Positions 1 through 8,467 are shown, counted from the first letter of the stretch. The stretch is 36,131 nt of DNA from Verrucomicrobiaceae bacterium TMED86 (GCA_002172625.1 NHEN01000025.1:1-36131), one strand, 5' to 3'. Made by a program: numbers and translations. Notes: generated from the letters alone by a model not told the origin.

Positions 1-66
1 GAAGACGAGCAGCTTGAGACCCTCGCCATCGAAGTCGTCGCCCGTAAGTTTGCGGCGATTGAATAA
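1..66 (+). CDS. C-terminal fragment of an unidentified protein
   Basis: The window opens inside a reading frame that runs 21 codons to a TAA stop (…EDEQLETLAIEVVARKFAAIE). The piece is too short to assign to a family. It looks like an amphipathic helix, and an open frame from the first base that ends before a terminator-like hairpin makes it a plausible gene end. The next genes are on the opposite strand, so this gene ends convergently with moaE. It could also be a chance open frame. Confidence 0.5.
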   Translation, partial: EDEQLETLAIEVVARKFAAIE

Positions 67-155
67 GGGGGTTGTGACGATTAAGGCGTATGAGTGCCTC
101 TTCGCGGTGCCCAAGCGGTGGTTTTTAGGGGAGTCCTGGCCGGTTCGGCCGTCTC

Positions 156-193
156 AAAATAGCCAGCGTTGATTGATCACTGATGGCTATTTT
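156..193. terminator. Bidirectional terminator hairpin between convergent genes
   Basis: A perfect 10-bp inverted repeat, AAAATAGCCA…TGGCTATTTT, has an 18-nt loop. The stem carries its own A-run on one side and T-run on the other, so it could end transcription on either strand. It lies between the end of the partial + strand gene and the end of moaE on the - strand, where a shared terminator is expected. The T tract is only four bases long, so efficiency is uncertain. Confidence 0.6.
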
Positions 194-234
194 CCCCCAA
201 GGATCTTTGTCATTGGGACTGAACTACGTTGCGA

Positions 235-678
235 TCAGTGATTTGGTGAGTTTTGGCAGCCTTGGCAAGGTGCCGTCCACTCCTGCTCACCGTCGGCATA
301 AGTCTCGAATTTCCAGATGGGGACCTGATGTTTGATGAGGTCGATGAGGTAGCGGTTCGCTTCAAAAGCGGCTTCGCGATGAGAGGAGGCTGTCAAGGTG
401 ACGACGGCGATGTCGCCGATCTCCAGGTCTCCGATCCGGTGGACTGCCAGGGCGTGGGTGATGGGGAATTTTTCGAGCGTTTTTTCGAGGATCCTTTGCC
501 CCTCTTTTTCGGCCATGAGAGGGTGGTGGGTATACGTGAGAGCGGTAACATCCCGGCCTTCATGGTGATTGCGTACTAGTCCCTCGAAGGAAACGATGGC
601 CCCGCAGGTGGGGTCCTCCATTTCTTTTCTTAGGGCAGTGAGATCGATGGCGGTCTCCTGGATGGAGAATTTATCCAC
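235..678 (-). CDS. moaE: Molybdopterin synthase catalytic subunit MoaE
   Basis: MoaE is the large subunit of molybdopterin synthase. With thiocarboxylated MoaD it converts cyclic pyranopterin monophosphate to molybdopterin in the cytoplasm. Family signatures visible are GAIVSFEGLVRNH, the ALAVHRIGDLEIGD stretch and IDLIKHQVPIWKFE, which holds the two lysines expected at the active site. From the GTG at 678 the protein is 147 residues, close to the usual length of about 150. I prefer this GTG because it overlaps the stop of the preceding mobA-moaD frame by 8 nt (GTGGATAA), as in translationally coupled genes. The ATG at 711 would add residues that merely shadow the end of the MoaD frame. Neither start has a good Shine-Dalgarno. 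The ORF-track start at 888 is too long. Confidence 0.9.
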   Translation of the reverse strand: MDKFSIQETAIDLTALRKEMEDPTCGAIVSFEGLVRNHHEGRDVTALTYTHHPLMAEKEGQRILEKTLEKFPITHALAVHRIGDLEIGDIAVVTLTASSHREAAFEANRYLIDLIKHQVPIWKFETYADGEQEWTAPCQGCQNSPNH

Positions 679-1480
679 CCGCGAAGGGAGGCATGAAGGC
701 GATGGTGTCATGATTTTTGAGCGGCGTTTCCCAGTCTGAGAATTCGTTGTCGACGGCTGCCTTGATGTGGGGCAAGTCGAGGGTGAAGTGGTGGCGAAGG
801 CGAACTTCTTCCCAGAGGCCTGCCAGAGTGGCGGCGGTGGTAGTGAGTTCCTCGCAGGTGGTTTTGGCTTCCTGGGAAAGCTTGGCAAAATACTCGATGG
901 TGATGGTTTTTTCCAGGGTTCCGTGTTGGTTTAAAAGTTGCAGTTCAGTGAGGAGCTCGGGCCGGTTGAGGTTGAGGAGGGCCTGGGGCTCCGAGGGCCT
1001 GAGTTCCACGCGATCGAGAGAGCGAATGAATCTTCGGGCACAGCGACGGTTTTCCGAGATGATTTTATTGAGAGTCGTGGATGCCGAGGGACCATAGATG
1101 GCACAGAGCGGCTCCGGGTGGTCATCGAGGGGATTTAGGAAGCAGGTGACGTCTTTTCCTCGGTTTTCAAAGAGTTGGGACAGGTCTTCCGGGGAAAGTT
1201 TCGGAAGATCGCAGGCGATCATGAGCCAGGCTGAATCCGGGTCATGAGCGAAGGCTGCCTGGAGGCCGCCGAGGGGGCCGGGAGAGGGTTCAAGATCTTT
1301 GATCGTGGGGAGGGGATGCTGTTCGGTGTCATCGTGAGCGACCGAGATGTAGATGTTTTCGGTGAGGGGCTTGATGAGGCCAATGGTCCGCTCAAGCAAG
1401 GTGACGCCGCCGATTTCCAGCTGGGATTTGTCGGTTCCCATACGGGAGGATTTCCCGCCGGAGAGAATGAGCGCTTTCAT
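671..1480 (-). CDS. MobA-MoaD fusion: molybdenum cofactor guanylyltransferase joined to molybdopterin synthase sulfur carrier
   Basis: Residues 1 to about 185 are MobA-like: the nucleotide-binding LSGGKSSRMGTDK loop, ACDLP around residue 90, EPLCAIY near 124, and LLNLNRPE close to the domain end. MobA attaches GMP to molybdopterin. Residues about 192-269 resemble MoaD, a beta-grasp sulfur carrier, and end in MPPFAGG. The terminal Gly-Gly is what MoaD needs for adenylation and thiocarboxylation, and it remains free at the C-terminus here. MoaE follows directly, so both halves of molybdopterin synthase come from one transcript. A single continuous frame of 269 residues carries both domains with a short linker, so this is a true fusion. 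No clear Shine-Dalgarno precedes the ATG. Confidence 0.85.
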   Translation of the reverse strand: MKALILSGGKSSRMGTDKSQLEIGGVTLLERTIGLIKPLTENIYISVAHDDTEQHPLPTIKDLEPSPGPLGGLQAAFAHDPDSAWLMIACDLPKLSPEDLSQLFENRGKDVTCFLNPLDDHPEPLCAIYGPSASTTLNKIISENRRCARRFIRSLDRVELRPSEPQALLNLNRPELLTELQLLNQHGTLEKTITIEYFAKLSQEAKTTCEELTTTAATLAGLWEEVRLRHHFTLDLPHIKAAVDNEFSDWETPLKNHDTIAFMPPFAGG

Positions 1481-1739
1481 GATTTGTCGTTGGGAATGTC
1501 GTCGATCTTGGGCGGGAGCTTGGGGTCCTTGTGGGACAAGGTCGAGAGAATGCTAATTTTTTGGGGTAAAAAATACTTTGATCAAAAGAGGAGAAGGTGT
1601 TGAAGAAACTTCCCGGGAAAATCTTAGTTGTGGGGGACCATGGCATACATATGGGAGGTTGTTCATCACCGCCGTGACAAACGACGGTTTGCTGCCGATG
1701 GGGTGAATGTGGTTTGAGGAGAGGCTTCGCGCGCTCTTC

Positions 1740-3356
1740 TTAGAATCTCCGCAGGACCGTGTCGCTTTCGAAGCGTGATTCGGTGTTTGGGTAGTCGAGA
1801 GTGTGGTGGGACCCGCGTGACTCTTTCCGGAGTTGGGCGGAGTCGATGATGATGGAGGCGGTGGCAACAAGGTTGCGGAGCTCGAGAATATCGGGCGTGA
1901 CGGTGTGGCCCCAGTAGAATTCCTTCACTTCGCGGCGGAGGTTTTTCAAGCGATAGGCGGCGCGACGCAGGCGGTTGTCGGTGCGGACGATGGAAACGTA
2001 GTCCTGCATCGTGCGGCGGAGTTCGTCCCAGGCGTGGTAGATATTGACTAGCTCATCGGGTGGGGCGGCGTTGCCACTTTCCCATATCGGAATTTCGGGT
2101 GCGTCGGGGATCTCTTTTCCGGGAGGGTAGAGACGCATGATTTCGGCGAGAGCGCGCCGGGCCATGACGTTGCCTTCAAGTAGGCTGTTAGAAGCGAGTC
2201 GGTTGGCTCCGTGCAGACCAGTGAATGCAACCTCGCCGACGGCATAGAGACCGCGAATGGTGGTTTTGGCATTCATGTCGGTCACGACGCCGCCGCATTG
2301 GTAGTGCGCAGCGGGGACGACCGGGATGGGTTTCTCCAGAGCGTTATGTCCGTAGGAAAGGAGAGTTTCGTGAATGAATGGGAAGCGTTCGGTGAAGTGA
2401 TCGGCGAGTGGAGAGACGTCGAGGAAGACGCAGGGTGCGCCGGTACGTTTGATTTCGGTGTCGATGGCGCGGGCGACGATATCGCGGGGGGCAAGTGAGC
2501 CGCGCGGGTCATGTTCTTTGACAAACTCGACACCTTCGTCGTTGACGAGAATGGCACCTTCGCCGCGCACGGCTTCGGAGACGAGGAAGGAACGCGCTTC
2601 GGGGCCGGAGGCGGCCGGGTTGTAGAAACAAGTGGGATGAAATTGAATGAATTCCATATTGGCAATGGACGCCCCGGCGCGCCAGCTCATGGCGAGTCCA
2701 TCGCCAGTCGAGGAATCCGGATTGGTGGTATAGAGGTAGGTTTTTCCGCACCCACCGGTGGCGAGAATAACGCGAGGCGAGGTGATGGTCTTGACCTCGT
2801 CGGTCTCGATTTCGAGAACGTAGGCTCCGAGGATGCGGTCGTCGGTCACCGAGCCAAGCTTGCCGGTGGTGATGAGATCAATGGCGTAGTGGTTTTCGAG
2901 AATGGTGATGTTTGGAGTTTTGCGGGCAGTCTCGACGAGCGAGGTGGCGATTTCGCGTCCGGTGGTGTCTTTAGCGTGAAGGATGCGTCGGTGTGAATGT
3001 CCCCCTTCTTTTCCGAGGGAAAAGCGGGAGGGGTCTTCTTCCTCGTGATCGAAATCAGTGCCCCAATCGACGAGCTCTTCGATCGTTTCAGCGGCTTCCT
3101 CGACGACGATACGCACAGTATCTTCGTGGCAGAGTCCGGCACCGGCATCAAGGGTGTCGGCAAGGTGTTTTGCGCAATCGTCGGTGGGATCGCGGAGTTC
3201 GGGCGGCAGGACGGCTGAGATCCCCCCTTGGGCCCATGCGGTGTTGGATTCCAGGAGCTTGCCTTTTGTGATGACCGTGACAGTTCCGTGTTCGGCTGCT
3301 TTAATGGCGAATGAGAGCCCGGCGATGCCGGAGCCGATAACGAGGAAATCGGACAT
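1740..3356 (-). CDS. nadB: L-aspartate oxidase NadB
   Basis: NadB is a flavoenzyme that oxidises L-aspartate to iminoaspartate, the first step of de novo NAD synthesis. The N-terminus has the FAD-binding dinucleotide fold (DFLVIGSGIAGLSFA). Typical fumarate reductase/aspartate oxidase motifs follow: NTAWAQGGISAV, GGHSHRRILHAKDTTGREI, MEFIQFHPTCFYNP, PVVPAAHYQCGGV and GANRLASNSLLEG. The C-terminal helical domain (RRTMQDYVSIVRTDNRLRRA) is present. Starting at the ATG at 3356 gives 538 residues, very near the common length; the TTG at 3377 in the ORF track only adds seven residues. It is divergent from the DUF1592 gene. nadA and nadC are not in the window. Confidence 0.95.
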   Translation of the reverse strand: MSDFLVIGSGIAGLSFAIKAAEHGTVTVITKGKLLESNTAWAQGGISAVLPPELRDPTDDCAKHLADTLDAGAGLCHEDTVRIVVEEAAETIEELVDWGTDFDHEEEDPSRFSLGKEGGHSHRRILHAKDTTGREIATSLVETARKTPNITILENHYAIDLITTGKLGSVTDDRILGAYVLEIETDEVKTITSPRVILATGGCGKTYLYTTNPDSSTGDGLAMSWRAGASIANMEFIQFHPTCFYNPAASGPEARSFLVSEAVRGEGAILVNDEGVEFVKEHDPRGSLAPRDIVARAIDTEIKRTGAPCVFLDVSPLADHFTERFPFIHETLLSYGHNALEKPIPVVPAAHYQCGGVVTDMNAKTTIRGLYAVGEVAFTGLHGANRLASNSLLEGNVMARRALAEIMRLYPPGKEIPDAPEIPIWESGNAAPPDELVNIYHAWDELRRTMQDYVSIVRTDNRLRRAAYRLKNLRREVKEFYWGHTVTPDILELRNLVATASIIIDSAQLRKESRGSHHTLDYPNTESRFESDTVLRRF

Positions 3357-3378
3357 GTGCTGGTGAGAATAGGGCAAA

Positions 3379-3408
3379 TTTCACGAAAAATGAAATATCA
3401 ATTAGAAT
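3379..3408 (+). promoter_or_regulatory. Possible sigma70-type promoter for the DUF1592 gene
   Basis: TTTCAC and TAGAAT are separated by 18 nt and lie 30 nt before the chosen ATG at 3438, in the AT-rich gap between the divergent nadB and DUF1592 genes. The match is partial and comes from reading the sequence only. Confidence 0.35.
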
Positions 3409-3437
3409 TCTGTATCTCTCGGCGTAAAAGAAGACGC

Positions 3438-5756
3438 ATGAGATTACTGGGATGCTTCTTTTTGGCAACCGGCATGGCGTGGGCCGATGCCAAGGTGAGC
3501 TTTGAAAAGGAGATCGAGCCTCTGCTGGATGCCTATTGTATTGATTGTCACGGAGACGGGAAAGCGAAGGGGGAGTTCTCGATGGATGAATACAAGGATC
3601 TCACCAAACACCTCAACGATGTGGATCATTGGATGGCGATTTGGCGGAATGTGCGTTCGCAAATCATGCCGCCTTCCGAGGAGGATCAGCTGGAAGTTGA
3701 GGAGAAGAAGCAATTGCTCACCTGGATTGAGAGAGAGGTTTTTAAATTGGACCCGAAGAATCCGGACCCGGGGCGGGTGACGATCCGGCGGCTGAATCGC
3801 ATAGAATACTATTACGCCATTAAAGATCTCCTGGGAGTGGAGTATGCCACTTGGGATAATTTTCCGGCGGATGATACCGGGTATGGTTTCGATACGATTG
3901 GCGAAGTGCTGACGATCTCTCCTCTGCACATGGAGAAGTATATCGAGGCGGCATCAAGCATCGTGGAGATGGCTCTTCCTCGAGGAGCGGCGACCGCGAT
4001 GCCGGTTCGGGAAGTGAGAGGGAGCCAATTCCGCTTGGTTGATGATGGCAAGCAACGCGGAAGTTGGTTGCCTTTTAAAACATCCCGCTCATCGGAGGCG
4101 GAGATCTCAGCTCCGGCGCAGGGGTACTACGATGTGAATTTCGATTTTGCGATTCGCGGTGCTGATGAGGCGACGGATCAGAGCGCCTACCTCGAGTTCT
4201 TTATCAATGGGAAAAAGGTTGCCCAACGGGCCTTGGGTTGGGATCAGCGTGACTATATCCGTTTGAGCTCGAAGACGAAATTGAAGAAGGGAGAAAATCA
4301 TCTTGAGGTGAAATTGATTGCCAAAAAACCTCCTGGCGAGAATCAGGGGGAGCAGGGCTTGGTTGTGAAGGTTGTGAGAATCAAGGGTCCTCTGGATGGG
4401 AGTTTCAAAGAGCCTCCCAAGGGATATAAAATGATTATGGTGGACGGTCCGGCTCCGAAGGAGATGCGGGATCGTGAATTGTATGCCCGTAAGATTATGA
4501 GGAGCTTCGTGAGCCGGGCTTTCCGGCGTCCACTCGATAGTGGAACGGTGGCTCGCTTGGTGAAGATGGCGATGAAAGTCGATGGTTCTCCCGGACGGAC
4601 TTTTGAAGACGGCATCAAGCATGCCATGACGGCGGTGTTGGCTTCCCCGCGATTTCTATTTCGTGCGGAGATTCAGCCCGAGCCGAACAACAAGGACAAG
4701 GTGGTGCTGCTCGATGAGTATGCGCTGGCGGCGAGACTTTCGTTCTTCTTATGGAGTTCGGTTCCCGATGATGAGTTGCTGAGTTTGGCTTATAAGAAGG
4801 AGCTTCGTAAAAACCTGAAGTCTCAGGTTGACCGGATGCTCGAGGATCCTCGTTCGCGGCGTTTCGTGGAGAATTTTGTCGGACAGTGGTTGCAGTCTCG
4901 CGATATCGAGGAATTTACGATTGATCCGCGGCGGATTTTGAACACGACCAGCCAGTTGGAAGCGACAAAAGTATTCAATGGCCGAGTGAAGAAAGACATG
5001 AAAACAGAGACCGAGATGTTCTTTGAGTTCGTGCTTAAAAATGATCGTCCAGCGGAAGAGCTGATCTCCGCGAAATACAGTTTTCTGAACTCGCGTCTCG
5101 CGAAGTTTTACGGAGTGAATGGCGTTGTTGGAGAAGAGCATCAACTGGTGGATCTCACCGAGCATCCGGAAAGGGGGGGGATTTTAACGCAGGGAACATT
5201 TCTGGTGGTGACATCGAACCCCACGCGGACCTCTCCGGTGAAGAGGGGATTGTTTGTGCTCGATAATCTTCTGGGGACGCCCGCTCCTCCTGCGCCGCCG
5301 AATGTTCCCGAATTGGAGGAGATTGCTCACAAATCCAAGAAGCCGATGACAATGCGGCAGATGATGGAAGTGCATCGCGAGAAGCCGATCTGCGCGGGGT
5401 GTCATGCGCGCATGGATCCGATTGGTTTGGGGTTGGAAAACTTCAACGCGCTCGGTCAGTTTCGCTCGGATGAGAAAGGGGTGAAGATTGATTCCGGAGG
5501 GCAGTTGGTGACGGGAGAGAAATTTTCCAATGTGACCACACTCAAGTCGATCCTGGCTGACGAGCGGAGGGATGATTTTTATCGCTGTCTTAGTGAAAAG
5601 CTACTGACTTACGCTATTGGTCGCGGGCCGGAGTATTTTGATGCGGTGACCATTGATGCCCTGGTGAAGAGATTGCATGATAAAAATGGCAGTCTCAAAG
5701 AACTAGTGGTGGGAGTGATTGCGAGTGCTCCCTTCCAAAAGCGCCGCGGGGATTGA
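3438..5756 (+). CDS. Exported planctomycete-type cytochrome c / DUF1587-DUF1595-DUF1592-DUF1588-DUF1585 protein
   Basis: This protein of about 772 residues starts with a signal peptide (MRLLGCFFLATGMAWADA). A heme-binding CIDCH follows at residues 34-38 in a planctomycete-type cytochrome domain. The order of the multi-DUF family comes next: DUF1587 (TIRRLNRIEYYYAIKDLLGV), a beta-rich carbohydrate-binding-like section (YLEFFINGKKVAQRALGW), DUF1595 (FVSRAFRRPLD), DUF1592 (LASPRFLFRAE), DUF1588 with a second heme-like CAGCH (PICAGCHARMDPIGLGLENF), and DUF1585 at the end. Such proteins are abundant in Planctomycetes and Verrucomicrobia and are usually paired with a DUF1552 gene, as here. Their biochemical role is not established; periplasmic redox or glycan-related work is often suggested. 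I chose the ATG at 3438 because the signal peptide begins there. Confidence 0.92.
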   Translation: MRLLGCFFLATGMAWADAKVSFEKEIEPLLDAYCIDCHGDGKAKGEFSMDEYKDLTKHLNDVDHWMAIWRNVRSQIMPPSEEDQLEVEEKKQLLTWIEREVFKLDPKNPDPGRVTIRRLNRIEYYYAIKDLLGVEYATWDNFPADDTGYGFDTIGEVLTISPLHMEKYIEAASSIVEMALPRGAATAMPVREVRGSQFRLVDDGKQRGSWLPFKTSRSSEAEISAPAQGYYDVNFDFAIRGADEATDQSAYLEFFINGKKVAQRALGWDQRDYIRLSSKTKLKKGENHLEVKLIAKKPPGENQGEQGLVVKVVRIKGPLDGSFKEPPKGYKMIMVDGPAPKEMRDRELYARKIMRSFVSRAFRRPLDSGTVARLVKMAMKVDGSPGRTFEDGIKHAMTAVLASPRFLFRAEIQPEPNNKDKVVLLDEYALAARLSFFLWSSVPDDELLSLAYKKELRKNLKSQVDRMLEDPRSRRFVENFVGQWLQSRDIEEFTIDPRRILNTTSQLEATKVFNGRVKKDMKTETEMFFEFVLKNDRPAEELISAKYSFLNSRLAKFYGVNGVVGEEHQLVDLTEHPERGGILTQGTFLVVTSNPTRTSPVKRGLFVLDNLLGTPAPPAPPNVPELEEIAHKSKKPMTMRQMMEVHREKPICAGCHARMDPIGLGLENFNALGQFRSDEKGVKIDSGGQLVTGEKFSNVTTLKSILADERRDDFYRCLSEKLLTYAIGRGPEYFDAVTIDALVKRLHDKNGSLKELVVGVIASAPFQKRRGD

Positions 5757-5923
5757 TTTGTGAGAGAAGTTGAGGGCTTGCTGAAGTATCTTAGTCTATT
5801 TTTCAGCCGTCAGGGGGTGGACGGCCAGAGGGAGCATTTCCTGGAGAGGATCTTTGGGACTCTCGGGAAGCTGATGGGATTCTAAGTCGGTAATTTTCTG
5901 CGAGATAATTTCGAGATTTATCG

Positions 5924-5929
5924 TATAAT
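5924..5929 (+). promoter_or_regulatory. Consensus -10 box (TATAAT) abutting the DUF1552 start
   Basis: A perfect TATAAT ends 6 nt before the ATG at 5936. Transcription starting the usual 6-8 nt downstream would begin at or beside the A of the start codon, giving a leaderless mRNA. There is no Shine-Dalgarno before the ATG, which fits. No clear -35 box was found at 16-18 nt. Confidence 0.45.
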
Positions 5930-5935
5930 CATCCT

Positions 5936-7291
5936 ATGAACAGTGCATCGGGTATCAATCGCCGCGGATTTTTGCGTGGTCTGGGAGCGGCTGTGACCTT
6001 GCCGGCTCTGGAATCTATGCGCCCCTTGATGGCTGCGACCGCTTCCAGGGTGGCAACGACGGCGGCAGGGAGCCCGCTACGTATGGCGTATTTGTATATT
6101 CCAAATGGCGTGAATTTGGAGCACTGGCGTCCGTCGGGCACTGGAGCTAACTACACGCTCGGAAAATCGATGGCACCGCTTGAGGGACTTAAAGACCAGT
6201 TTCAGGTTTACACCGGATTTGCCCACCAACATGCCAAGGCCGGCCGGGATGGCGCGGGTGATCACGCACGGAGTAATGCGACATTTCTGACCGGCCAGCG
6301 GGCCAAGAAAACTTCGGGTGCAGACATCAAAGTGGGAGTCTCCGTGGACCAAATCGCGGCACGGGCTGCCCAGGATCAAACCCGGCTTCCCTCCTTGGAG
6401 CTCACTTGTGATGGCGTGCGCAAGTCAGGAAAATGTGACTCCGGATATTCTTGTGCGTATCAATTCAATCTTTCCTGGCGATCCGATACCCAGCCGATGA
6501 CTCCGGAAGGAAATCCGAGGCTTGTCTTCGAGCGCTTGTTTGGAGCGGGATCAGCGGATGAGCGAAAGAAGAGTCTCGTAAGACGAATGGGCTCGCAGAA
6601 GTCGATTCTCGATTTTATCTCCGATGACGCCAAGGCAATGCAGCGTCGCCTTGGGCGCAATGATCAGCACAAACTCGATGAATATCTCACGGGAGTTCGC
6701 GAGATCGAACGTCGGATTGGGAAAGCTGAATCATTCACTTCGATCGACCCCGGTGTCGCTGCTCCCGAGGGTAAGCCGAAGAACTACGCGGAGCATATGC
6801 AGCTCATGATGGATATGATGGTGCTCGCTTTCCAAACTGACTCGACCCGGATTTCCACTTTCCTGATGGCTCATGACGGAAGTAATCGAAACTTCAAAGA
6901 GATTGGCGTATCCGAGGGCCATCACAATCTTTCCCATCACAAGGACAAGAAGGATAACCTAGAAAAGATCCAGAAGATTGATCAGTATTATTTGACGCAG
7001 TTGGCTTACTTTTTGGAGAAGATGAAGAATACCGAGGATGTCGACGGAAAGTCGCTTCTGGATAATTCCATGATCGTATACGGAAGCGGCATTGCGGATG
7101 GAAATCGTCATAATCACGATGATCTTCCTATTATCGTGGGAGGTGGCGGCGGAGGCGCATTGACGCCCGGGCGTCATGTTGATCTTCGTGGAGAAGTTCC
7201 TCTTTCAAATCTCTATGTGCGGATGCTTAATGAGTTTGGGGTGAGCGCGAAGAGCTTCGGTGATTCAACCGGTGTTCTGGGCAAGGTATAA
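5936..7291 (+). CDS. Tat-exported DUF1552 family protein
   Basis: The 451-residue protein opens with a twin-arginine signal (NRRGFLRGLGAAVTLPAL), so it should be exported folded to the periplasm. The rest matches the DUF1552 family: MAYLYIPNGVNLEHWRP, the TGFAHQHA region, SCAYQFNLSWRSDTQPMTPEGNPRLVFERLFG, the central DEYLTGVREIERRIG, and the C-terminal MIVYGSGIADGNRHNHDDLPIIVGG. The last part resembles the alkaline-phosphatase-like/DUF1501 fold and carries His and Asp residues that could bind metal. It lies 179 nt after the DUF1592 gene, its usual partner, but its own -10 box suggests it can be transcribed separately. The function of the pair is unknown. Confidence 0.92.
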   Translation: MNSASGINRRGFLRGLGAAVTLPALESMRPLMAATASRVATTAAGSPLRMAYLYIPNGVNLEHWRPSGTGANYTLGKSMAPLEGLKDQFQVYTGFAHQHAKAGRDGAGDHARSNATFLTGQRAKKTSGADIKVGVSVDQIAARAAQDQTRLPSLELTCDGVRKSGKCDSGYSCAYQFNLSWRSDTQPMTPEGNPRLVFERLFGAGSADERKKSLVRRMGSQKSILDFISDDAKAMQRRLGRNDQHKLDEYLTGVREIERRIGKAESFTSIDPGVAAPEGKPKNYAEHMQLMMDMMVLAFQTDSTRISTFLMAHDGSNRNFKEIGVSEGHHNLSHHKDKKDNLEKIQKIDQYYLTQLAYFLEKMKNTEDVDGKSLLDNSMIVYGSGIADGNRHNHDDLPIIVGGGGGGALTPGRHVDLRGEVPLSNLYVRMLNEFGVSAKSFGDSTGVLGKV

Positions 7292-7309
7292 AACCACTTA
7301 AGAGTCATC

Positions 7310-7348
7310 AAAAAAGCCCGCGCGATGATCTCGCAGCGGGCATTTTTT
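7310..7348. terminator. Bidirectional rho-independent terminator
   Basis: AAAAAAGCCCGC and GCGGGCATTTTTT form a GC-rich stem of six bases flanked by A- and T-runs, with a 14-nt loop. It sits 18 nt after the DUF1552 stop and 18 nt past the end of the convergent lipoprotein gene, so it probably serves both. Confidence 0.85.
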
Positions 7349-7366
7349 GTGAGTGGGTCGGAGGCT

Positions 7367-7720
7367 TCAAGGGACGCGGAAAATCATCCCTCTGTTGTCT
7401 GGATCTTCGGCGAGATCGCCGGATTTCAACTTGCTCACACGGACTTTGTTGTAAGGCTTGTAGGGGCTCAGGACGATTCCGGCTTCAGGAGTCGGCACCG
7501 CAAGCGGATAGGTGTTGGGGTTCCGCGTGATTCTTTTGGTGGGTTCCGGAGTGGGTGGCAGGGTGACGACCTCGGCTTGAGCGGCCACTCCCTGGGGGGC
7601 GCCGAGAAGATCGTCCAGAGCGGCCGGGGCACCATTATTTTTGGGAGGCGGTGGAGATTGTTGGCAGGAAACGAAGGTGCAAGCCAAGGCTCCAGAGAGG
7701 ATCGCAGGGAATAATTTCAT
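7367..7720 (-). CDS. Small putative lipoprotein, function unknown
   Basis: The 117-residue protein starts MKLFPAILSGALACTFVSCQQSPPPP, a signal peptide with a cysteine placed like a lipobox (FVSC, an imperfect match), followed by a proline-rich linker. The C-terminal part, SPYKPYNKVRVSKLKSGDLAEDPDNRGMIFRVP, looks compact and charged and could be a conserved motif of a lineage-specific family. I do not recognise a named domain. The gene is convergent with DUF1552 across a shared terminator and lies downstream of the CAP-domain gene on the same strand, with 89 nt between them. Confidence 0.7.
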   Translation of the reverse strand: MKLFPAILSGALACTFVSCQQSPPPPKNNGAPAALDDLLGAPQGVAAQAEVVTLPPTPEPTKRITRNPNTYPLAVPTPEAGIVLSPYKPYNKVRVSKLKSGDLAEDPDNRGMIFRVP

Positions 7721-7809
7721 CGGAATATAATCGTCCTTGATTGTCGGGCGGGGTGAAGGTTACCGAATATGTCGGTGAATTCCATGCTGAATTGCTAATT
7801 TGTCTGCAC

Positions 7810-8364
7810 CTATCTTTGAATCGGGGCAGTAATGATGACCCAGTAGTGGTGGTAAGTGGAGCTGGGATAATAGGCGTATCCCACGCCGTAGCGCAGATGG
7901 TTTTCGTAAAAGGGCGCCGCTGCGAGGAGGTGGCTGCGGTGCCCGGATGAATTTACGAGTGTGTGGAATGCTTCTTTGGCAGTGGCTTTGCCTCCGAGGA
8001 TGGACTCCACTTGATTGGAGTTTTTGAAAGCAGTCCATTCGATGGGCAGACGGTATCCGGCGCGGGTGAGGTGCCAATTGGGGCCGTGGCCATCGGGATC
8101 GACGTGGCCAAAGTAATTTCGCCGGGCCATGTCCCGGGCGCGGGCCCTCGCGACCGAGGTGAGGCGGGCATTGTAGAGGAGAGTTTTTCGTTTTTGTTTT
8201 GGGTGGCCTCGCATGAGCCCTGCCATTTCGCGTTCTTTAGCGGTCCCTCCGTCGCTCGCGATGGGGCGGGGGTTGACCGTGATATTGTCGGTTCCGCCGC
8301 AGGAAATCAGGACGAGGCAAGGGATGATGCTGACAATAAAGAGGCGTAACTTGATGCCCCACAA
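7810..8364 (-). CDS. CAP/SCP-domain (YkwD-like) lipoprotein
   Basis: A hydrophobic leader ends in a lipobox (LVLISC-GG), so this is probably a lipid-anchored envelope protein. The mature part is a CAP domain: LLYNARLTSVARARARDMARRNYFGHVDPDGHGP has the typical helix and His motif, and LVNSSGHRSHLLAAAPFYENHLRYGVGYAYY has the second His motif before a strand reading YHHYWVIITA. Bacterial CAP proteins are extracytoplasmic; their activity is mostly undefined. I place the start at the TTG at 8364 because a strong AGAGGAG lies 5 nt before it. The ATG at 8379 would place that sequence inside the coding region and has no ribosome-binding site of its own. Confidence 0.8.
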   Translation of the reverse strand: MWGIKLRLFIVSIIPCLVLISCGGTDNITVNPRPIASDGGTAKEREMAGLMRGHPKQKRKTLLYNARLTSVARARARDMARRNYFGHVDPDGHGPNWHLTRAGYRLPIEWTAFKNSNQVESILGGKATAKEAFHTLVNSSGHRSHLLAAAPFYENHLRYGVGYAYYPSSTYHHYWVIITAPIQR

Positions 8365-8369
8365 GATGA

Positions 8370-8376
8370 CTCCTCT
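8370..8376 (-). promoter_or_regulatory. Shine-Dalgarno deciding a TTG start
   Basis: AGAGGAG is followed by five bases and then TTG on the - strand. It is one of the few strong ribosome-binding sites in this window. It favours a TTG start for the CAP-domain gene over the ATG immediately upstream of it. Confidence 0.5.
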
Positions 8377-8467
8377 CATCGGCTGAGGGAAGCCAAGGTC
8401 TTGAAATTTTTCACGAGGGGAAAATTACCGTTCTTTACCACGGGCGATTCTCCTCTAGTTTGTCCCA

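Noticed and set aside
1477-1539. Mini-frame TTG…TGA on the - strand ending LPPKIDDIPNDKS, with its TGA overlapping the mobA ATG
   Set aside because: The ATGA overlap is tempting, but the 20-codon frame has no ribosome-binding site and only a TTG start; more likely chance.
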